A DNA stretch of 64,000 nt from CAHJXG01 sp965277495 (GCA_965277495.1 OZ255824.1:1984001-2048000); one strand, 5' to 3'; counted from the first letter of the stretch, positions 49,638 to 59,362 are shown. Made by a program: numbers and translations. The notes: a model not told the origin generated them from the letters alone.

Positions 49638-50855
49638 ATGCAAAACAGCGCGCACGAGCCCGATACCGAACGCTTTTTGGCCGACCTCGATGCGCTGCGG
49701 CGCATCGGCGCCTTCCGCACCGGGGTGCACCGCCCGACCTATGCGCCCGAAGACATGGAATCGCGCCACTGGCTAATGGCGCGCATGGCCGAGGCGGGGC
49801 TGGCGCCCGAGATGGACGGCATCGGCAACGTGCTGGGCCGGCATCCCGGCCCCGGCCCCAAGCTGCTGGCCGGCAGCCATATCGAAAGCCAGAACGAGGC
49901 CGGGTGGCTGGATGGCGCGCTGGGCGTGGTGTCGGCGTTGGCGCTGGCACGCGCCGGGCTGCCGGTCGACGTGGTCGCGTTCGCTGACGAGGAGGGGCAT
50001 TACGGATCGTTCCTCGGCTCCCGCTCGTTCATCGGCCTGCTGGACGACGCGGAGATCGACGGCCTGGCCAACCGCTATCACAACAAGCCGCTGCGGCAGG
50101 CGCTGCAGGAGGCCGGGCTGGCGGGCCGCCCGCGTCTGCGTATGGAGGACGGGCGCTACAAGGGTTTCGTCGAGATGCACATCGAGCAGGGCACGACCCT
50201 GGAGGCGTCCGGCGAGCAGGTGGGCGTGGTGACGGGCATCGTGGCGATTTGGCAATACCGCATCGTGTTCGAGGGCCAGCAGGACCATGCCGGCGGAACG
50301 ACGATGGCGGAGCGGCGGGATGCCGGGCTGGCGGCGGTTCGGCTGCTGGCCTGGCTCGATGCGGAGTTCCCGCGGCATTGCAACGAGCGGACGGTTTGGA
50401 CCTGCGGGCGGATCGCGCTGTCGCCGGGGGCGGCGTCTATCATTCCCGGGCGGGCGGAGGTGCTGTTCCAGATGCGCGACATCTCGATGGAGGTGCTGGA
50501 ACGGCTGGACGCGGCGCTGCGCCGGGGCGTGGCGGAGAGCAACCGGCGGGAGCGGTGCGTGGCGACGCTGGAAGTGATGAGCCAGTCCGCCCCGGCGCTG
50601 TGCGATGCAGGGTGGCAGACGGCGCTGGCGGAGGCGGCGGAGGATCTGGCGCCAGGACGGTGGCGGCGGATGCCGAGCGGGGCTGGGCACGATGCGCAAT
50701 ACATGGCGCGGGTGATGCCTTCGGCGATGCTGTTCGTGCCGTCGATCGGGGGCATCAGCCATCATTGGGCCGAGGATACTGCGCCGGGCGATTTAGCGAT
50801 GGGGATGCGGGTGCTGGCGGAGGGTACGCGACGGTTTTTTGGCGGGCGGTTGTAA
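49638..50855 (+). CDS. M20-family amidohydrolase (allantoate / N-carbamoyl amino acid hydrolase type)
   Basis: A 405-aa zinc-dependent hydrolase. LDALRRIGAFRTGVHRPTYA and LLAGSHIESQNEAGWLDGAL (metal His), then VVAFADEEGHYGSFLGSRSF (Glu-Glu), FVEMHIEQG, QDHAGGTTM and PSIGGISHHWAEDT all match the allantoate amidohydrolase/ureidoglycolate/carbamoylase subgroup of M20. It removes a carbamoyl or ureido group. A longer start, ATG 49587, overlaps the end of maoC; it would add 17 residues without family support. The gene was probably coupled to maoC before the IS arrived. Confidence 0.88.
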   Translation: MQNSAHEPDTERFLADLDALRRIGAFRTGVHRPTYAPEDMESRHWLMARMAEAGLAPEMDGIGNVLGRHPGPGPKLLAGSHIESQNEAGWLDGALGVVSALALARAGLPVDVVAFADEEGHYGSFLGSRSFIGLLDDAEIDGLANRYHNKPLRQALQEAGLAGRPRLRMEDGRYKGFVEMHIEQGTTLEASGEQVGVVTGIVAIWQYRIVFEGQQDHAGGTTMAERRDAGLAAVRLLAWLDAEFPRHCNERTVWTCGRIALSPGAASIIPGRAEVLFQMRDISMEVLERLDAALRRGVAESNRRERCVATLEVMSQSAPALCDAGWQTALAEAAEDLAPGRWRRMPSGAGHDAQYMARVMPSAMLFVPSIGGISHHWAEDTAPGDLAMGMRVLAEGTRRFFGGRL

Positions 50856-50986
50856 GGGTTGGCGGGAGACAGGGTTTGGGCGCGTTTCGGTAAGGGGGTG
50901 TTGATCGGGCTGGGTTATGTTTCGATCCACGGTCCGGCGTTGGGGAAGCAACGCGCGATCTCCAGGATGAATGCCGGCACGACCAG

Positions 50987-53605
50987 GTTTCGATCGACGC
51001 TCCCGCGCGGGGAGCGACCGTGATCGAGGGGCCAGGCCGCGCCGGAGCGCATGTTTCAATCCACGCTCCCGCGCGGGGAGCGACCCGAACCCGACACCGA
51101 CCGGGTCGCCGAGCTGCTGTTTCAATCCACGCTCCCGCGCGGGGAGCGACCGGCGTTGAGGCGGAGGATGGTGTCCTCTGGTGCGTTTCAATCCACGCTC
51201 CCGCGCGGGGAGCGACCACCGCCTGCTGAGCGACGATCAGTCGGCGTCGGTGTTTCAATCCACGCTCCCGCACGGGGAGCGACAACCAACCTATATGCCG
51301 ATGGTCTATGGCTTGTTGTTTCAATCCACGCTCCCGCGCGGGGAGCGACCCCCCACTCCCGCGCCCCCCGCCGGGGGGCTTGTCGTTTCAATCCACGCTC
51401 CCGCGCGGGGAGCGACTTCCCGCAGCAGCGCTTTCTCATGCTTGTGCACGTGTTTCAATCCACGCTCCCGCGCGGGGAGCGACGCTGTAGCCCGCGTCAA
51501 GGTAGGACTGCATGATCGTTTCAATCCACGCTCCCGCGCGGGGAGCGACAGCAGCAGCAGCAGCAGCAACCGCGCTAGAAGCCGTTTCAATCCACGCTCC
51601 CGCGCGGGGAGCGACCCGGCACTGGGGACTCTGGCGATAATCAAAGCGAGTTTCAATCCACGCTCCCGCGCGGGGAGCGACCAGTGCTGCACGCCCCCCG
51701 CGCGGCCCTCGCCAGTGTTTCAATCCACGCTCCCGCGCGGGGAGCGACCGGTGCGGCAAGCGCGGCGGCCGAGAAGCTTTCAGTTTCAATCCACGCTCCC
51801 GCGCGGGGAGCGACAATGGCTGAGGCGTCCTGCCCGGCAACCGAGGACGTTTCAATCCACGCTCCCGCGCGGGGAGCGACGACATGGGCGGCAGCGGCGG
51901 CACAGCCCGGGCACGTTTCAATCCACGCTCCCGCGCGGGGAGCGACCGCCGCCCGCCGGGTTCACGGTCGAAATCACTGTGGTTTCAATCCACGCTCCCG
52001 CGCGGGGAGCGACGGGCCACGTCCAGCGCGTTGCCGACGCCGTAGTCGTTTCAATCCACGCTCCCGCGCGGGGAGCGACTGCCGTCGGTTTCGGACACGC
52101 TGCCCTCGATCAAGTTTCAATCCACGCTCCCGCGCGGGGAGCGACATGTTGCGATCGATGATGCGTGCTCCTGGGCGCGTTTCAATCCACGCTCCCGCGC
52201 GGGGAGCGACAACCCCTTGGTTTGCGCCTCGGTGCAATACTGCGTTTCAATCCACGCTCCCGCGCGGGGAGCGACCAGGCCGCCGACCAAACCAACAGCG
52301 TGATCACGCTGTTTCAATCCACGCTCCCGCGCGGGGAGCGACGCGGGCAAAATCGCGCACGAAGGCGAGCCAAACGGTTTCAATCCACGCTCCCGCGCGG
52401 GGAGCGACCGCCGCTGAACAAGCGCACGCTGGCCAATCGCGAGTTTCAATCCACGCTCCCGCGCGGGGAGCGACCCAAAGCCGTCGAAACAAATGCAGTC
52501 ATTGCACTAGTTTCAATCCACGCTCCCGCGCGGGGAGCGACTTCTTCCTTAGCTGCTGCTGCTGCTGCTGTACCAGTTTCAATCCACGCTCCCGCGCGGG
52601 GAGCGACGATTGTGCAGGCGTTGCGCCAGGGGCGGGTCCGATGTTTCAATCCACGCTCCCGCGCGGGGAGCGACCGCGGCAACAGGCGATACTGGCAGCC
52701 GATGTCGCGGCGTTTCAATCCACGCTCCCGCGCGGGGAGCGACTTGGTTTCTGGCTTCCATCCTTTGCGACAGAGATGGTTTCAATCCACGCTCCCGCGC
52801 GGGGAGCGACGCCGTCACGTTCGGCGCGGCTCGCGTCTGGGGAAAGTTTCAATCCACGCTCCCGCGCGGGGAGCGACCCCCGGGTGGTGGCGCTGAACAT
52901 CCTGCTAGGGCTGTTTCAATCCACGCTCCCGCGCGGGGAGCGACGCTTGAGGCTATCGCCGACCGGGGAGCCAACGAGTTTCAATCCACGCTCCCGCGCG
53001 GGGAGCGACGGAAGGCTCAGAACCGGATCACCTACGTAGAAAGTTTCAATCCACGCTCCCGCGCGGGGAGCGACATTAGCCCGCGCTCCGTTGGGGCCGG
53101 GTCGCCATTGTTTCAATCCACGCTCCCGCGCGGGGAGCGACATTAGCCCGCGCTCCGTTGGGGCCGGGTCGCCATTGTTTCAATCCACGCTCCCGCGCGG
53201 GGAGCGACTGTATTGCTCCGGTCGTTAGCTTGAGGGAAAGCGTTTCAATCCACGCTCCCGCGCGGGGAGCGACCCCCGTGTCCGGTCTCGATGGAGAACG
53301 TGATCATGTTTCAATCCACGCTCCCGCGCGGGGAGCGACACCCTGTTGCCACGGCGCAGGCGCAGGGCGTGATGTTTCAATCCACGCTCCCGCGCGGGGA
53401 GCGACCCCGTCGGATGGATGACATCGGCGAGGAGGCGGTGTTTCAATCCACGCTCCCGCGCGGGGAGCGACACCAGCGCGACGCGCCGCACTCGGCGCAG
53501 TAGAAGTTTCAATCCACGCTCCCGCGCGGGGAGCGACGGCGCCCGCGAGTCGGGCTCGGCGACTCGCTGCGCTGTTTCAATCCACGCTCCCGCGCGGGGA
53601 GCGAC
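50987..53605 (-). CRISPR. Type I-C CRISPR array, 40 repeats
   Basis: Forty 32-bp repeats at 65-69-bp intervals. On the plus strand each begins GTTTCAATCCAC and ends GGGGAGCGAC; on the minus strand they read GTCGCTCCCC...ATTGAAAC, the usual type I-C sequence with a CGCTCCC/GGGAGCG stem. Spacers are 33-37 bp. The leader and cas genes lie to the right, so the array is transcribed leftward and the newest spacers are near 53574. The repeat at 51252 has one change and the one at 50987 has two; a strongly decayed repeat at about 50919-50952 marks the old end. The spacers at 53075-53109 and 53142-53176 are identical. Confidence 0.98.
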
Positions 53606-53798
53606 GCCGCCATACATAAACCCCTGCCGCCATTCGCGAAAGGCCGCCATTTGCGCGAACCTCGCCCAACCCGGCCCCCAACACCCCCGCAAACGCCGGA
53701 GAAAACAGCGCATTACCCTGATTCACAACGACAAAGAACACCCGCGAACCCAAGCCACGCCTCATGTCCGCTCCCGGTTCGCGCGGCCGCCACCAGGC
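53606..53798 (-). promoter_or_regulatory. CRISPR leader
   Basis: The 193 bp between cas2 and the first repeat must hold the leader and array promoter. On the minus strand the 45 bp nearest the array contains ATGGCGGC three times (plus-strand GCCGCCAT at 53606, 53626 and 53643), the last copy touching the first repeat. The segment further out contains T-rich runs. No coding frame is supported. Confidence 0.7.
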
Positions 53799-54089
53799 TC
53801 AGAAAATCAGCGGAGCGTCGAGGTCCAGATTAGGCTTCGCCCCAACATGCTCCACCCGGCGCCGTCCGTCGGCCCCCAGCCGGTAAAAACGCAGGCTGTC
53901 GGCCGCCGGGTCGATCTCCCCAATCAGGCGCGCCCGCAGCGCTGTCCATTGCGCCGGGTCCACCTCGCACTCGAACACCGAATTCTGCACCCGCTGGCCA
54001 AAATCCAAGCACGCCCGCGCGACCCGGCGCAGCCGCCTGCGGCCCTCCGCGCCCTCGGTGCTCACGTCATACGCCACCAGCATCAGCAT
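53799..54089 (-). CDS. cas2: CRISPR-associated endonuclease Cas2, type I-C
   Basis: A 96-aa Cas2: MLMLVAYDVSTEGAEGRRRL with the conserved aspartate at the end of the first strand, then RVQNSVFECEVDPAQW. It forms the Cas1-Cas2 integrase that adds spacers. It starts about 74 bp after cas1, wider than normal, because the dispersed palindromic repeat lies between them. It is the last gene before the leader. Confidence 0.95.
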   Translation of the reverse strand: MLMLVAYDVSTEGAEGRRRLRRVARACLDFGQRVQNSVFECEVDPAQWTALRARLIGEIDPAADSLRFYRLGADGRRRVEHVGAKPNLDLDAPLIF

Positions 54090-54112
54090 GGCCCCACCCC
54101 CTCGCTGTCATC

Positions 54113-54166
54113 TGGTGGACAGATTCACCGAACGCTTGGGAGGCAAGCGCCAGGATCGGACCACTA
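54113..54166. repeat. Dispersed palindromic repeat, copy 2, at the cas1 stop codon
   Basis: A 54-bp palindrome sharing ends and most internal bases with the 35922-35976 copy (TGGTGGAC.GATTCACC...AACGCTT...AAGCG...AGGATCGGACCACTA). Its right end, read on the minus strand as TAGTGGTCC, provides the TAG stop codon of cas1. It is transcribed between cas1 and cas2 and would fold into a stem-loop in the mRNA. Confidence 0.75.
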
Positions 54167-55195
54167 CCGCCACACGAACCCGGGATAGCCGTCCAGGTCG
54201 CCGCGCAAATGCCGGGCCAGCAACTGCGCTTGCACATGCGCCAACAAGCCCAGCGGCACCGTCTCGTTTAAGAAAGGATGCCGCAGTTCGTCCCGCTTCC
54301 GCTCCTGCCAGGCAACCAGCACGCGCTTGCGGGCCGCGTCCGTCAGGCGCACGCCGCCCGCCTCCTCCACGATGAAGTCGTCCGCCGAAAGCTGGCGCCG
54401 GTTCACCAAACTCAGGGCCAGGCGGTCGGCGAGCACCGGGCGCAGCTCCTCCATCAGGTCCAAGGCCAAGCTGGCGCGTCCGGGCCGGTCGGCGTGCAGG
54501 AAACCCACCTGCGGGTCGAGCCCGTGCGCCTCCAGCGCGGACCGGCAATCATGCCCCAGCATCGCATATAGGAACGACAACAGCGCGTTGATCCGGTCCA
54601 GCGGCGGGCGGCGCGACCGTCCGTTGAACGCGAACCCGGCGCCGCCCGCGCGGATCAGGCTGTTGAACACGCCGAAATAGGCCAGCGCCGCTTCCCCCTC
54701 GAGCCCCCGCGCCTCCGCCACGTCCGCTGCCGCCAGCACCCGGCGCGCCACGTCGGTCAGCCGGCGCTCGACCCGCTCCAGCGCGGCGCAGGCCTCCGGC
54801 GTCAGGCTTTCGGCGTGGTCGCGCAGGGCACGGCGCACTACGGCGCGCTGGTTGGCGGCCTTGGCGCCGATGATGCCGCGCACGATGACCAGGCGGCGGG
54901 CGTCGTCCTCGGCCGTCCGGAACTGGGCCTTGCGCAACAACACGTTGCCGGTCCGCACGCCCTCGACCCGCGCCAGGAAGCGTCCGGACGGGTCCAGGTG
55001 GGACAGCGTGACGCCCGCCCCGGCGCAGGCCGCCATCAGCGCGGGCGACGCGCCGGGCCGCCCGAAGCTGACGACCCCGTCCAGCATGTGCAGCGGCGCG
55101 CGGGCCCGTTCCTCGCCGCCGACTTCAACAACCAGGTTCGCGCCGTCCTTGCGCAGCCAGGCGTCCTCGCTGGTGACATACAGGGTGTTCAGCAT
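54164..55195 (-). CDS. cas1: CRISPR-associated endonuclease Cas1, type I-C
   Basis: A 343-aa Cas1: MLNTLYVTSEDAWLRKDGAN, GVTLSHLDPSGRFLARVEG, LLSFLYAMLGHDCRSALEAH then GLDPQVGFLHADRPGRASLA and LDLMEELRPVLADRL, the metal-binding His/Asp-Glu region of the integrase. ATG 55195 is the canonical start; the frame extends upstream only as a shadow of cas4. The stop codon belongs to the palindromic repeat, so the original C-terminus may have been altered at the last residue or two. Confidence 0.96.
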   Translation of the reverse strand: MLNTLYVTSEDAWLRKDGANLVVEVGGEERARAPLHMLDGVVSFGRPGASPALMAACAGAGVTLSHLDPSGRFLARVEGVRTGNVLLRKAQFRTAEDDARRLVIVRGIIGAKAANQRAVVRRALRDHAESLTPEACAALERVERRLTDVARRVLAAADVAEARGLEGEAALAYFGVFNSLIRAGGAGFAFNGRSRRPPLDRINALLSFLYAMLGHDCRSALEAHGLDPQVGFLHADRPGRASLALDLMEELRPVLADRLALSLVNRRQLSADDFIVEEAGGVRLTDAARKRVLVAWQERKRDELRHPFLNETVPLGLLAHVQAQLLARHLRGDLDGYPGFVWR

Positions 55196-55209
55196 CCGGC
55201 GCACCGGCC

Positions 55210-55869
55210 CTACGCCTCGATCTCGGACCGCAGCCAGGCCGCGACGGCAGGTGGGCGTTGCAGCCGCCCGGGCTGGCAGATGCCCTGCAGCGAGCAGGCG
55301 CGGCACCCGGGCATCGCCACCGGCGGCGGGGTGCGTCCGGCCAGGATATTCGCCCGCGCGCCTGCCGCCGTATTGGCCGTCAGGGCGCGCAGGGCCTCGT
55401 CGAACCGCACGTCCACCCTGCGGCGGGTCTGGCCGTAGAACAGCGCGCCCGCTGGCACCGCGATGCCCAGCATCTCTTCCAGGCAGATCGCCTGGGCGCA
55501 TAATTGCACCTCGTCGGCGCGATGCGGCTTCGGCTTGCCGCGCTTGTACTCGACGGGGAACGGGAGGGACGGCTGGCCGCCCGGCTGCCGCAGGAACTCG
55601 ACCGCGTCCGCCCGGCCCGACACGCCCAAGGCCCACGACCGCAGCGCCAGGCCGCGCGCCGTGCGGATACCGGGCCGGGCAGTGTAGCCGCCGGTATCGA
55701 CGCGCTCGTGCATGATCCGGCCCTCGGCGGTGGCGGCGTCCTCTGCCCATTGCTGCTCGACATGGATCAGCGCGCATTGCCGGGGGCAGAACAGGTGGTG
55801 CTGCAGGGCCGAGAGCGGGATCAGCCCGTCCTCGGCGGCGGCGTCCGGAACCGGCGCCGGAACCGTCAT
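55210..55869 (-). CDS. cas4: CRISPR-associated exonuclease Cas4
   Basis: A 219-aa Cas4 of the type I-C kind. The iron-sulfur cysteines are CPRQC near the N-terminus and CRACSLQGIC near the end. The RecB nuclease motifs are SGRADAVEFL (Asp), PVEYKRGKPK (Glu-x-Lys) and DEVQLCAQ. It trims prespacers and helps choose those with a correct PAM. It starts eight bases after the cas7 stop. Confidence 0.95.
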   Translation of the reverse strand: MTVPAPVPDAAAEDGLIPLSALQHHLFCPRQCALIHVEQQWAEDAATAEGRIMHERVDTGGYTARPGIRTARGLALRSWALGVSGRADAVEFLRQPGGQPSLPFPVEYKRGKPKPHRADEVQLCAQAICLEEMLGIAVPAGALFYGQTRRRVDVRFDEALRALTANTAAGARANILAGRTPPPVAMPGCRACSLQGICQPGRLQRPPAVAAWLRSEIEA

Positions 55870-55877
55870 CGGGGCGC

Positions 55878-56819
55878 CTATCCGTGCTCGATCACCTCGA
55901 CGCCCGGCGGCGTGCCGGGGTCCACCGTGATGTCATAGTCGGCGAAGCTGCGCGCAGGCGGCCAGTTGTCGGTCTCAATCGCCCCAATGGCATGGCGCGA
56001 GCCCTTGTGCACGCGCCAGGTCTTCACCCGGTCGAACAGGGCATGCGCCGGCGCGTCGCCCAGCGCCGAGGCATGGCGGAACACGATCAGCCGGCGCGTC
56101 GCCATCTCCCCCCGCGCGGCGGAGCGGTCGTGGTCGAACATGTTGCGCAGCGCCTCGAACAACAGGTCCAGGTCGGATTCGGAGAACCCGGTGCCCTTCA
56201 CCGGATGCGAGGCCAGCGGCGCCGAGACGAAGCCGTGCGCGCGATACAGGCCATAGGGCACGATGTGCTTGCGGCCCATGGTGCGCCCGCCCTTGGCTTC
56301 GTGGTCGGCCTCGGTGGTCGCGGCAAGGCGGGTGATGGAAACCTCCAGCGGCATCACCGGCTCGATCGACCGGGCGAAGGCGATCTGCACGGGGCCGCGG
56401 ACCTGCCCGGCATTGACTCCGGTGGACATGACGGCCCCGAAGGTGCGGATGTCGTAGAAGTTGGCGCACATCCAGCGGGTCAGGCCGCGCGACTTGTCGG
56501 CGTCCTTCGGGCCGCGCTTCAGGTCCTCCGCCTTGGTCAGCTCGGGCGCGACTGCGGCATAGGCGCGCTTGTGCTCGGTGTTCAGGGTGGCGCCGTCGCG
56601 CATGTAGATCTCGTGCCCCGGCGCGTCGGGCCGGGCCAGGGCGACGTAGTTGCGTATCTTGCGCTTGAGGCACACGTCGGACACCAGGCCCTGGTTCGTT
56701 TCGGGGTCCAGCCGCGGCATGTTGCCGGCGTCGGGGTCGCCGTTCGGGTTGCCGTTGCTCACGTCGAAATACAGCACGAACTCGTGCCGCCGGGTCAGGG
56801 CGCTGCCATTACTCGTCAT
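55878..56819 (-). CDS. cas7: Cas7 backbone protein, type I-C (Csd2)
   Basis: A 313-aa Cas7: LYFDVSNGNPNGDPDAGNMP in the N-terminal RRM, followed by DVCLKRKIRNYV, and the middle GVNAGQVRGPVQIAFARSIE. Several copies coat the crRNA in Cascade. ATG 56819 overlaps the end of cas8c by 11 nt (AATGACGAGTAATG), an arrangement that couples their translation. Confidence 0.96.
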   Translation of the reverse strand: MTSNGSALTRRHEFVLYFDVSNGNPNGDPDAGNMPRLDPETNQGLVSDVCLKRKIRNYVALARPDAPGHEIYMRDGATLNTEHKRAYAAVAPELTKAEDLKRGPKDADKSRGLTRWMCANFYDIRTFGAVMSTGVNAGQVRGPVQIAFARSIEPVMPLEVSITRLAATTEADHEAKGGRTMGRKHIVPYGLYRAHGFVSAPLASHPVKGTGFSESDLDLLFEALRNMFDHDRSAARGEMATRRLIVFRHASALGDAPAHALFDRVKTWRVHKGSRHAIGAIETDNWPPARSFADYDITVDPGTPPGVEVIEHG

Positions 56820-58620
56820 TGCTGTCCTCCGTGCTGTCGTCGATTTCTGCGGTTTCACTGAGGTTCGGTGCGCCGGGGCGCGCCGATTCGGCACGGCGCT
56901 GGTGGTAGTAGCCGAGGAAGAACCGGCCCTGCGCCTCCAGGCCGAGCGAGCGCGGGTAGCTGTCGCGGATATGGTCCGAGATTTCCTCGATCTCGCGCTC
57001 GATCCAGCCGCCTCTGCGATCCTTGCGCAGCTTGCCCAGGTGATTCTGCGCGCCGCGGATCAGGGTCGGGAACACGCCGGCGGGGGTGGCGGAGGCCGCG
57101 CCGAGATAGCGGTCCCGGATAGTTGCGTTCACCTTCCTCCCCAATGCCATGCGCTGCGCTACCTCCAGCGTGGCGAACAGCCGGCCAAGCTGATAGGCGG
57201 GGTCGGGGTTCTCCCGGTTCAGGCTCATGGGCACGGGCTCCTTTGACAGCTTCAGGCGGTGGTCGCGGGCCAGCACGGCGCGGATGGCCGCCGCGTGCCA
57301 TCCGGTAGCGGGGTCGTCGCCCGCCCGCAGCCGCATGACGGCCGCGGTCAGCAGGGTGCGGGGATAGCGTCCGCCGGTCAGCACGGCGCGAGCGACCTCG
57401 CCGGCCAGCAAGGGCGGGATGTTATCGAACTTCTCCTGCAGCGCCGTCGCCTTCACCAGCAGCCGGGCGATGGAGGGCGGCTTGGCGCGCCACGGCAGCG
57501 GCTCGACGCGCAGGTCCTCGTAGTGATGCTGCAAGCGCTGGGCGATGACGGAGAAGTCGTCCTGCACCCAGGTGCGGATAGACAGCCGGGCGGCGTTGGG
57601 GGCGAGGCCAAGGATGTGGAACCGCGTGCCGGGCTTCAGCCGCAGATCGGCGTCCTCCGCCCGGCCCTCGGCCACCAGGTGCAGCATGTCGCGCAGCTTG
57701 GCGGCCTCGGCCAGGTCCTGGCTGGGGTCCGCGACGGCCGGCGGGGTGAACCAGCTTGCAAAGAGCTGCTCGGCGGCGCTGGCGGCGGCCTCGTCCACCG
57801 TGGCGGAGGTGTCGGCCCAGAACACCGTGGTCGCGTCGCCGATCGGGCGTGCCACCCGGTTCGGGCTGCCGCGATCCAGCATCCGGTTCAATGCCTCGCC
57901 ATAGCGGAACGCCGCCGCCTCCGACGTGGGCGCGTTGTCGCCCTGCGCCTTGCCGTATGAGCAAAACGCGTCGAGGTTGAACGACACCAGCAGGGCGCCG
58001 GAGGATTGCGCGCCCTCCACGCCCTTGATGGACGGGTGCAGCCGGGCCGCGGGAGCGTCGGCCCCTGTGACGAGGCAGGGCTGGCCCGCCCGGTCCCCGC
58101 CCGCTTGCGCCGCAAGCAACCGGCGGGCCGCATCCCGGCCGTGCAGCCAATCCCTGTCGCCGTCCAGCCGGAACACGAAGTTGGCGTCCAGCATGTCTGT
58201 GGTGAACGGCAGCGTGTCGAACCGCTCGGGCTGCCAGGTTTCCAGGAACAGGCGCAGCGCGGTCAAGCCCTCGTCGTTCTGCCCGCGCAGCAGGTTCATG
58301 TGCGCCGAGCGGAATGCCGCATGTTCGGTCGCGGTCCGGCGTCCCTCGCCCGCAATGCGGCCGAAGACGTAGGCGGTCTTGTCCCAGAGCAGGTTGGGCC
58401 GGACCGCCACCGTGCGCGTGACCGGCGCCGGCACCGGCAACAGCCGTGGCGCCTGCTTCTTGCCGCTGGCCTCCCGCAGGTCGAGCACCTGCACCGGCTC
58501 CCCCGTCCGCGACAGCACCAGCGCGTAGCTGATCTTCTGGCGCGACGAACCCGGCGCTTCCGCTTCGCCCCGCGCGGCCATGCGGCCGTAGTAGCGGTCC
58601 AGCGCCTGCAGCACGCTCAC
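56809..58620 (-). CDS. cas8c: Cas8c large subunit, type I-C (Csd1)
   Basis: A 603-aa Csd1/Cas8c: LQALDRYYGRMAARGEAEAP, PNLLWDKTAYVFG, SFNLDAFCSYGKAQGDNAPT, TTVFWADTSATVDEAAA, and a C-terminal NATIRDRYLGAASATPAGVF. It recognises the PAM in type I-C Cascade, and an internal start usually supplies the small subunit Cas11c; the M of PMSLNRENPDPAYQLGRLFA lies in the right region for that. It starts with GTG in a 4-nt overlap with cas5. Confidence 0.95.
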   Translation of the reverse strand: MSVLQALDRYYGRMAARGEAEAPGSSRQKISYALVLSRTGEPVQVLDLREASGKKQAPRLLPVPAPVTRTVAVRPNLLWDKTAYVFGRIAGEGRRTATEHAAFRSAHMNLLRGQNDEGLTALRLFLETWQPERFDTLPFTTDMLDANFVFRLDGDRDWLHGRDAARRLLAAQAGGDRAGQPCLVTGADAPAARLHPSIKGVEGAQSSGALLVSFNLDAFCSYGKAQGDNAPTSEAAAFRYGEALNRMLDRGSPNRVARPIGDATTVFWADTSATVDEAAASAAEQLFASWFTPPAVADPSQDLAEAAKLRDMLHLVAEGRAEDADLRLKPGTRFHILGLAPNAARLSIRTWVQDDFSVIAQRLQHHYEDLRVEPLPWRAKPPSIARLLVKATALQEKFDNIPPLLAGEVARAVLTGGRYPRTLLTAAVMRLRAGDDPATGWHAAAIRAVLARDHRLKLSKEPVPMSLNRENPDPAYQLGRLFATLEVAQRMALGRKVNATIRDRYLGAASATPAGVFPTLIRGAQNHLGKLRKDRRGGWIEREIEEISDHIRDSYPRSLGLEAQGRFFLGYYHQRRAESARPGAPNLSETAEIDDSTEDSNDE

Positions 58621-59291
58621 GTGGCGACGCCTTCCGCCAGGCAGGCCGCCACGTCCAGCACGCCGCCCCCCAGCCGGGCACGAAAGAAGCGCGAGGCGCG
58701 GCCGTTGGCGAAGTCGATGTCATGCAGCATCCAGCCCAGGTCCTGGTCGCGCTGCCCCGCTGGCAGCCTGCTGTCCGGGATGGGCGCGCTGTTCGGCAGC
58801 AGGGTGAAGTGCGCCGGGAACTCCCGCACGCCGAAACAGGGCTGGTGGAAGCACTGCCCGTTTTCTGCCCGGCGGTTGAACATGGCTAGGTGCTTGGCTT
58901 CCGTGTCGTCCGCCGCCTGGTCCGTCAGCTCGAAATGCGCCTCGATCACATAGGCCACATCGACCAGCAGCATCGACGCCCGCTGCTGCCGGTGGTCCTC
59001 CATCAACAGGCCCAGCCCGGCGGTGCTGCCCGCCCGCATCGCCGTCGCGGCCGTGGCGGCGCTCGCCTTGACGCCGACCTCGTTGCGGCGGAACGACTGG
59101 AAGCGAATGGGCCGCAGGACGTGGATACGGTCGATCACCCACCGGATCGCCGGCTTCCAGTGCACCGCTTCCAGGATGCCGCGGGCGGCCGAGGGGGTCA
59201 TCACGTCATAGGAGACTCGCTCAACCTTGGTTTCTGGGCGGGTAAAGCAGGCGCGCTCCCCCCATACGTGCAGCCGGACGCCATAGGCCAT
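58617..59291 (-). CDS. cas5: Cas5d crRNA-processing protein, type I-C
   Basis: A 224-aa Cas5d: VRLHVWGERACFTRPETKVE, RVSYDVMTPSAARGILEAVH, WVIDRIHVLRPIRFQSFRRN. In type I-C systems Cas5d, not Cas6, cuts the pre-crRNA, which agrees with the absence of a cas6 gene here. Its 3' end overlaps cas8c by 4 nt (GTGA), and it lies 71 bp after cas3. Confidence 0.96.
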   Translation of the reverse strand: MAYGVRLHVWGERACFTRPETKVERVSYDVMTPSAARGILEAVHWKPAIRWVIDRIHVLRPIRFQSFRRNEVGVKASAATAATAMRAGSTAGLGLLMEDHRQQRASMLLVDVAYVIEAHFELTDQAADDTEAKHLAMFNRRAENGQCFHQPCFGVREFPAHFTLLPNSAPIPDSRLPAGQRDQDLGWMLHDIDFANGRASRFFRARLGGGVLDVAACLAEGVAT

Positions 59292-59362
59292 TGCTTCGAT
59301 CCAACAACGAGTTTGGACCCTAACAATTGCCGAAATGAAAAGAAAGCCGCTGGTCCGCCCGC

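Noticed and set aside
51550..51583. The AGC repeat as a genomic microsatellite or coding repeat
   Set aside because: It lies exactly between two CRISPR repeats at normal spacer length, so it is a spacer.
51051..53146. Long repeating open frames across the CRISPR array (HAPARGAT / LPARERGLK repeats)
   Set aside because: They arise from translating the 32-bp repeats in six frames. There is no start signal or protein context.
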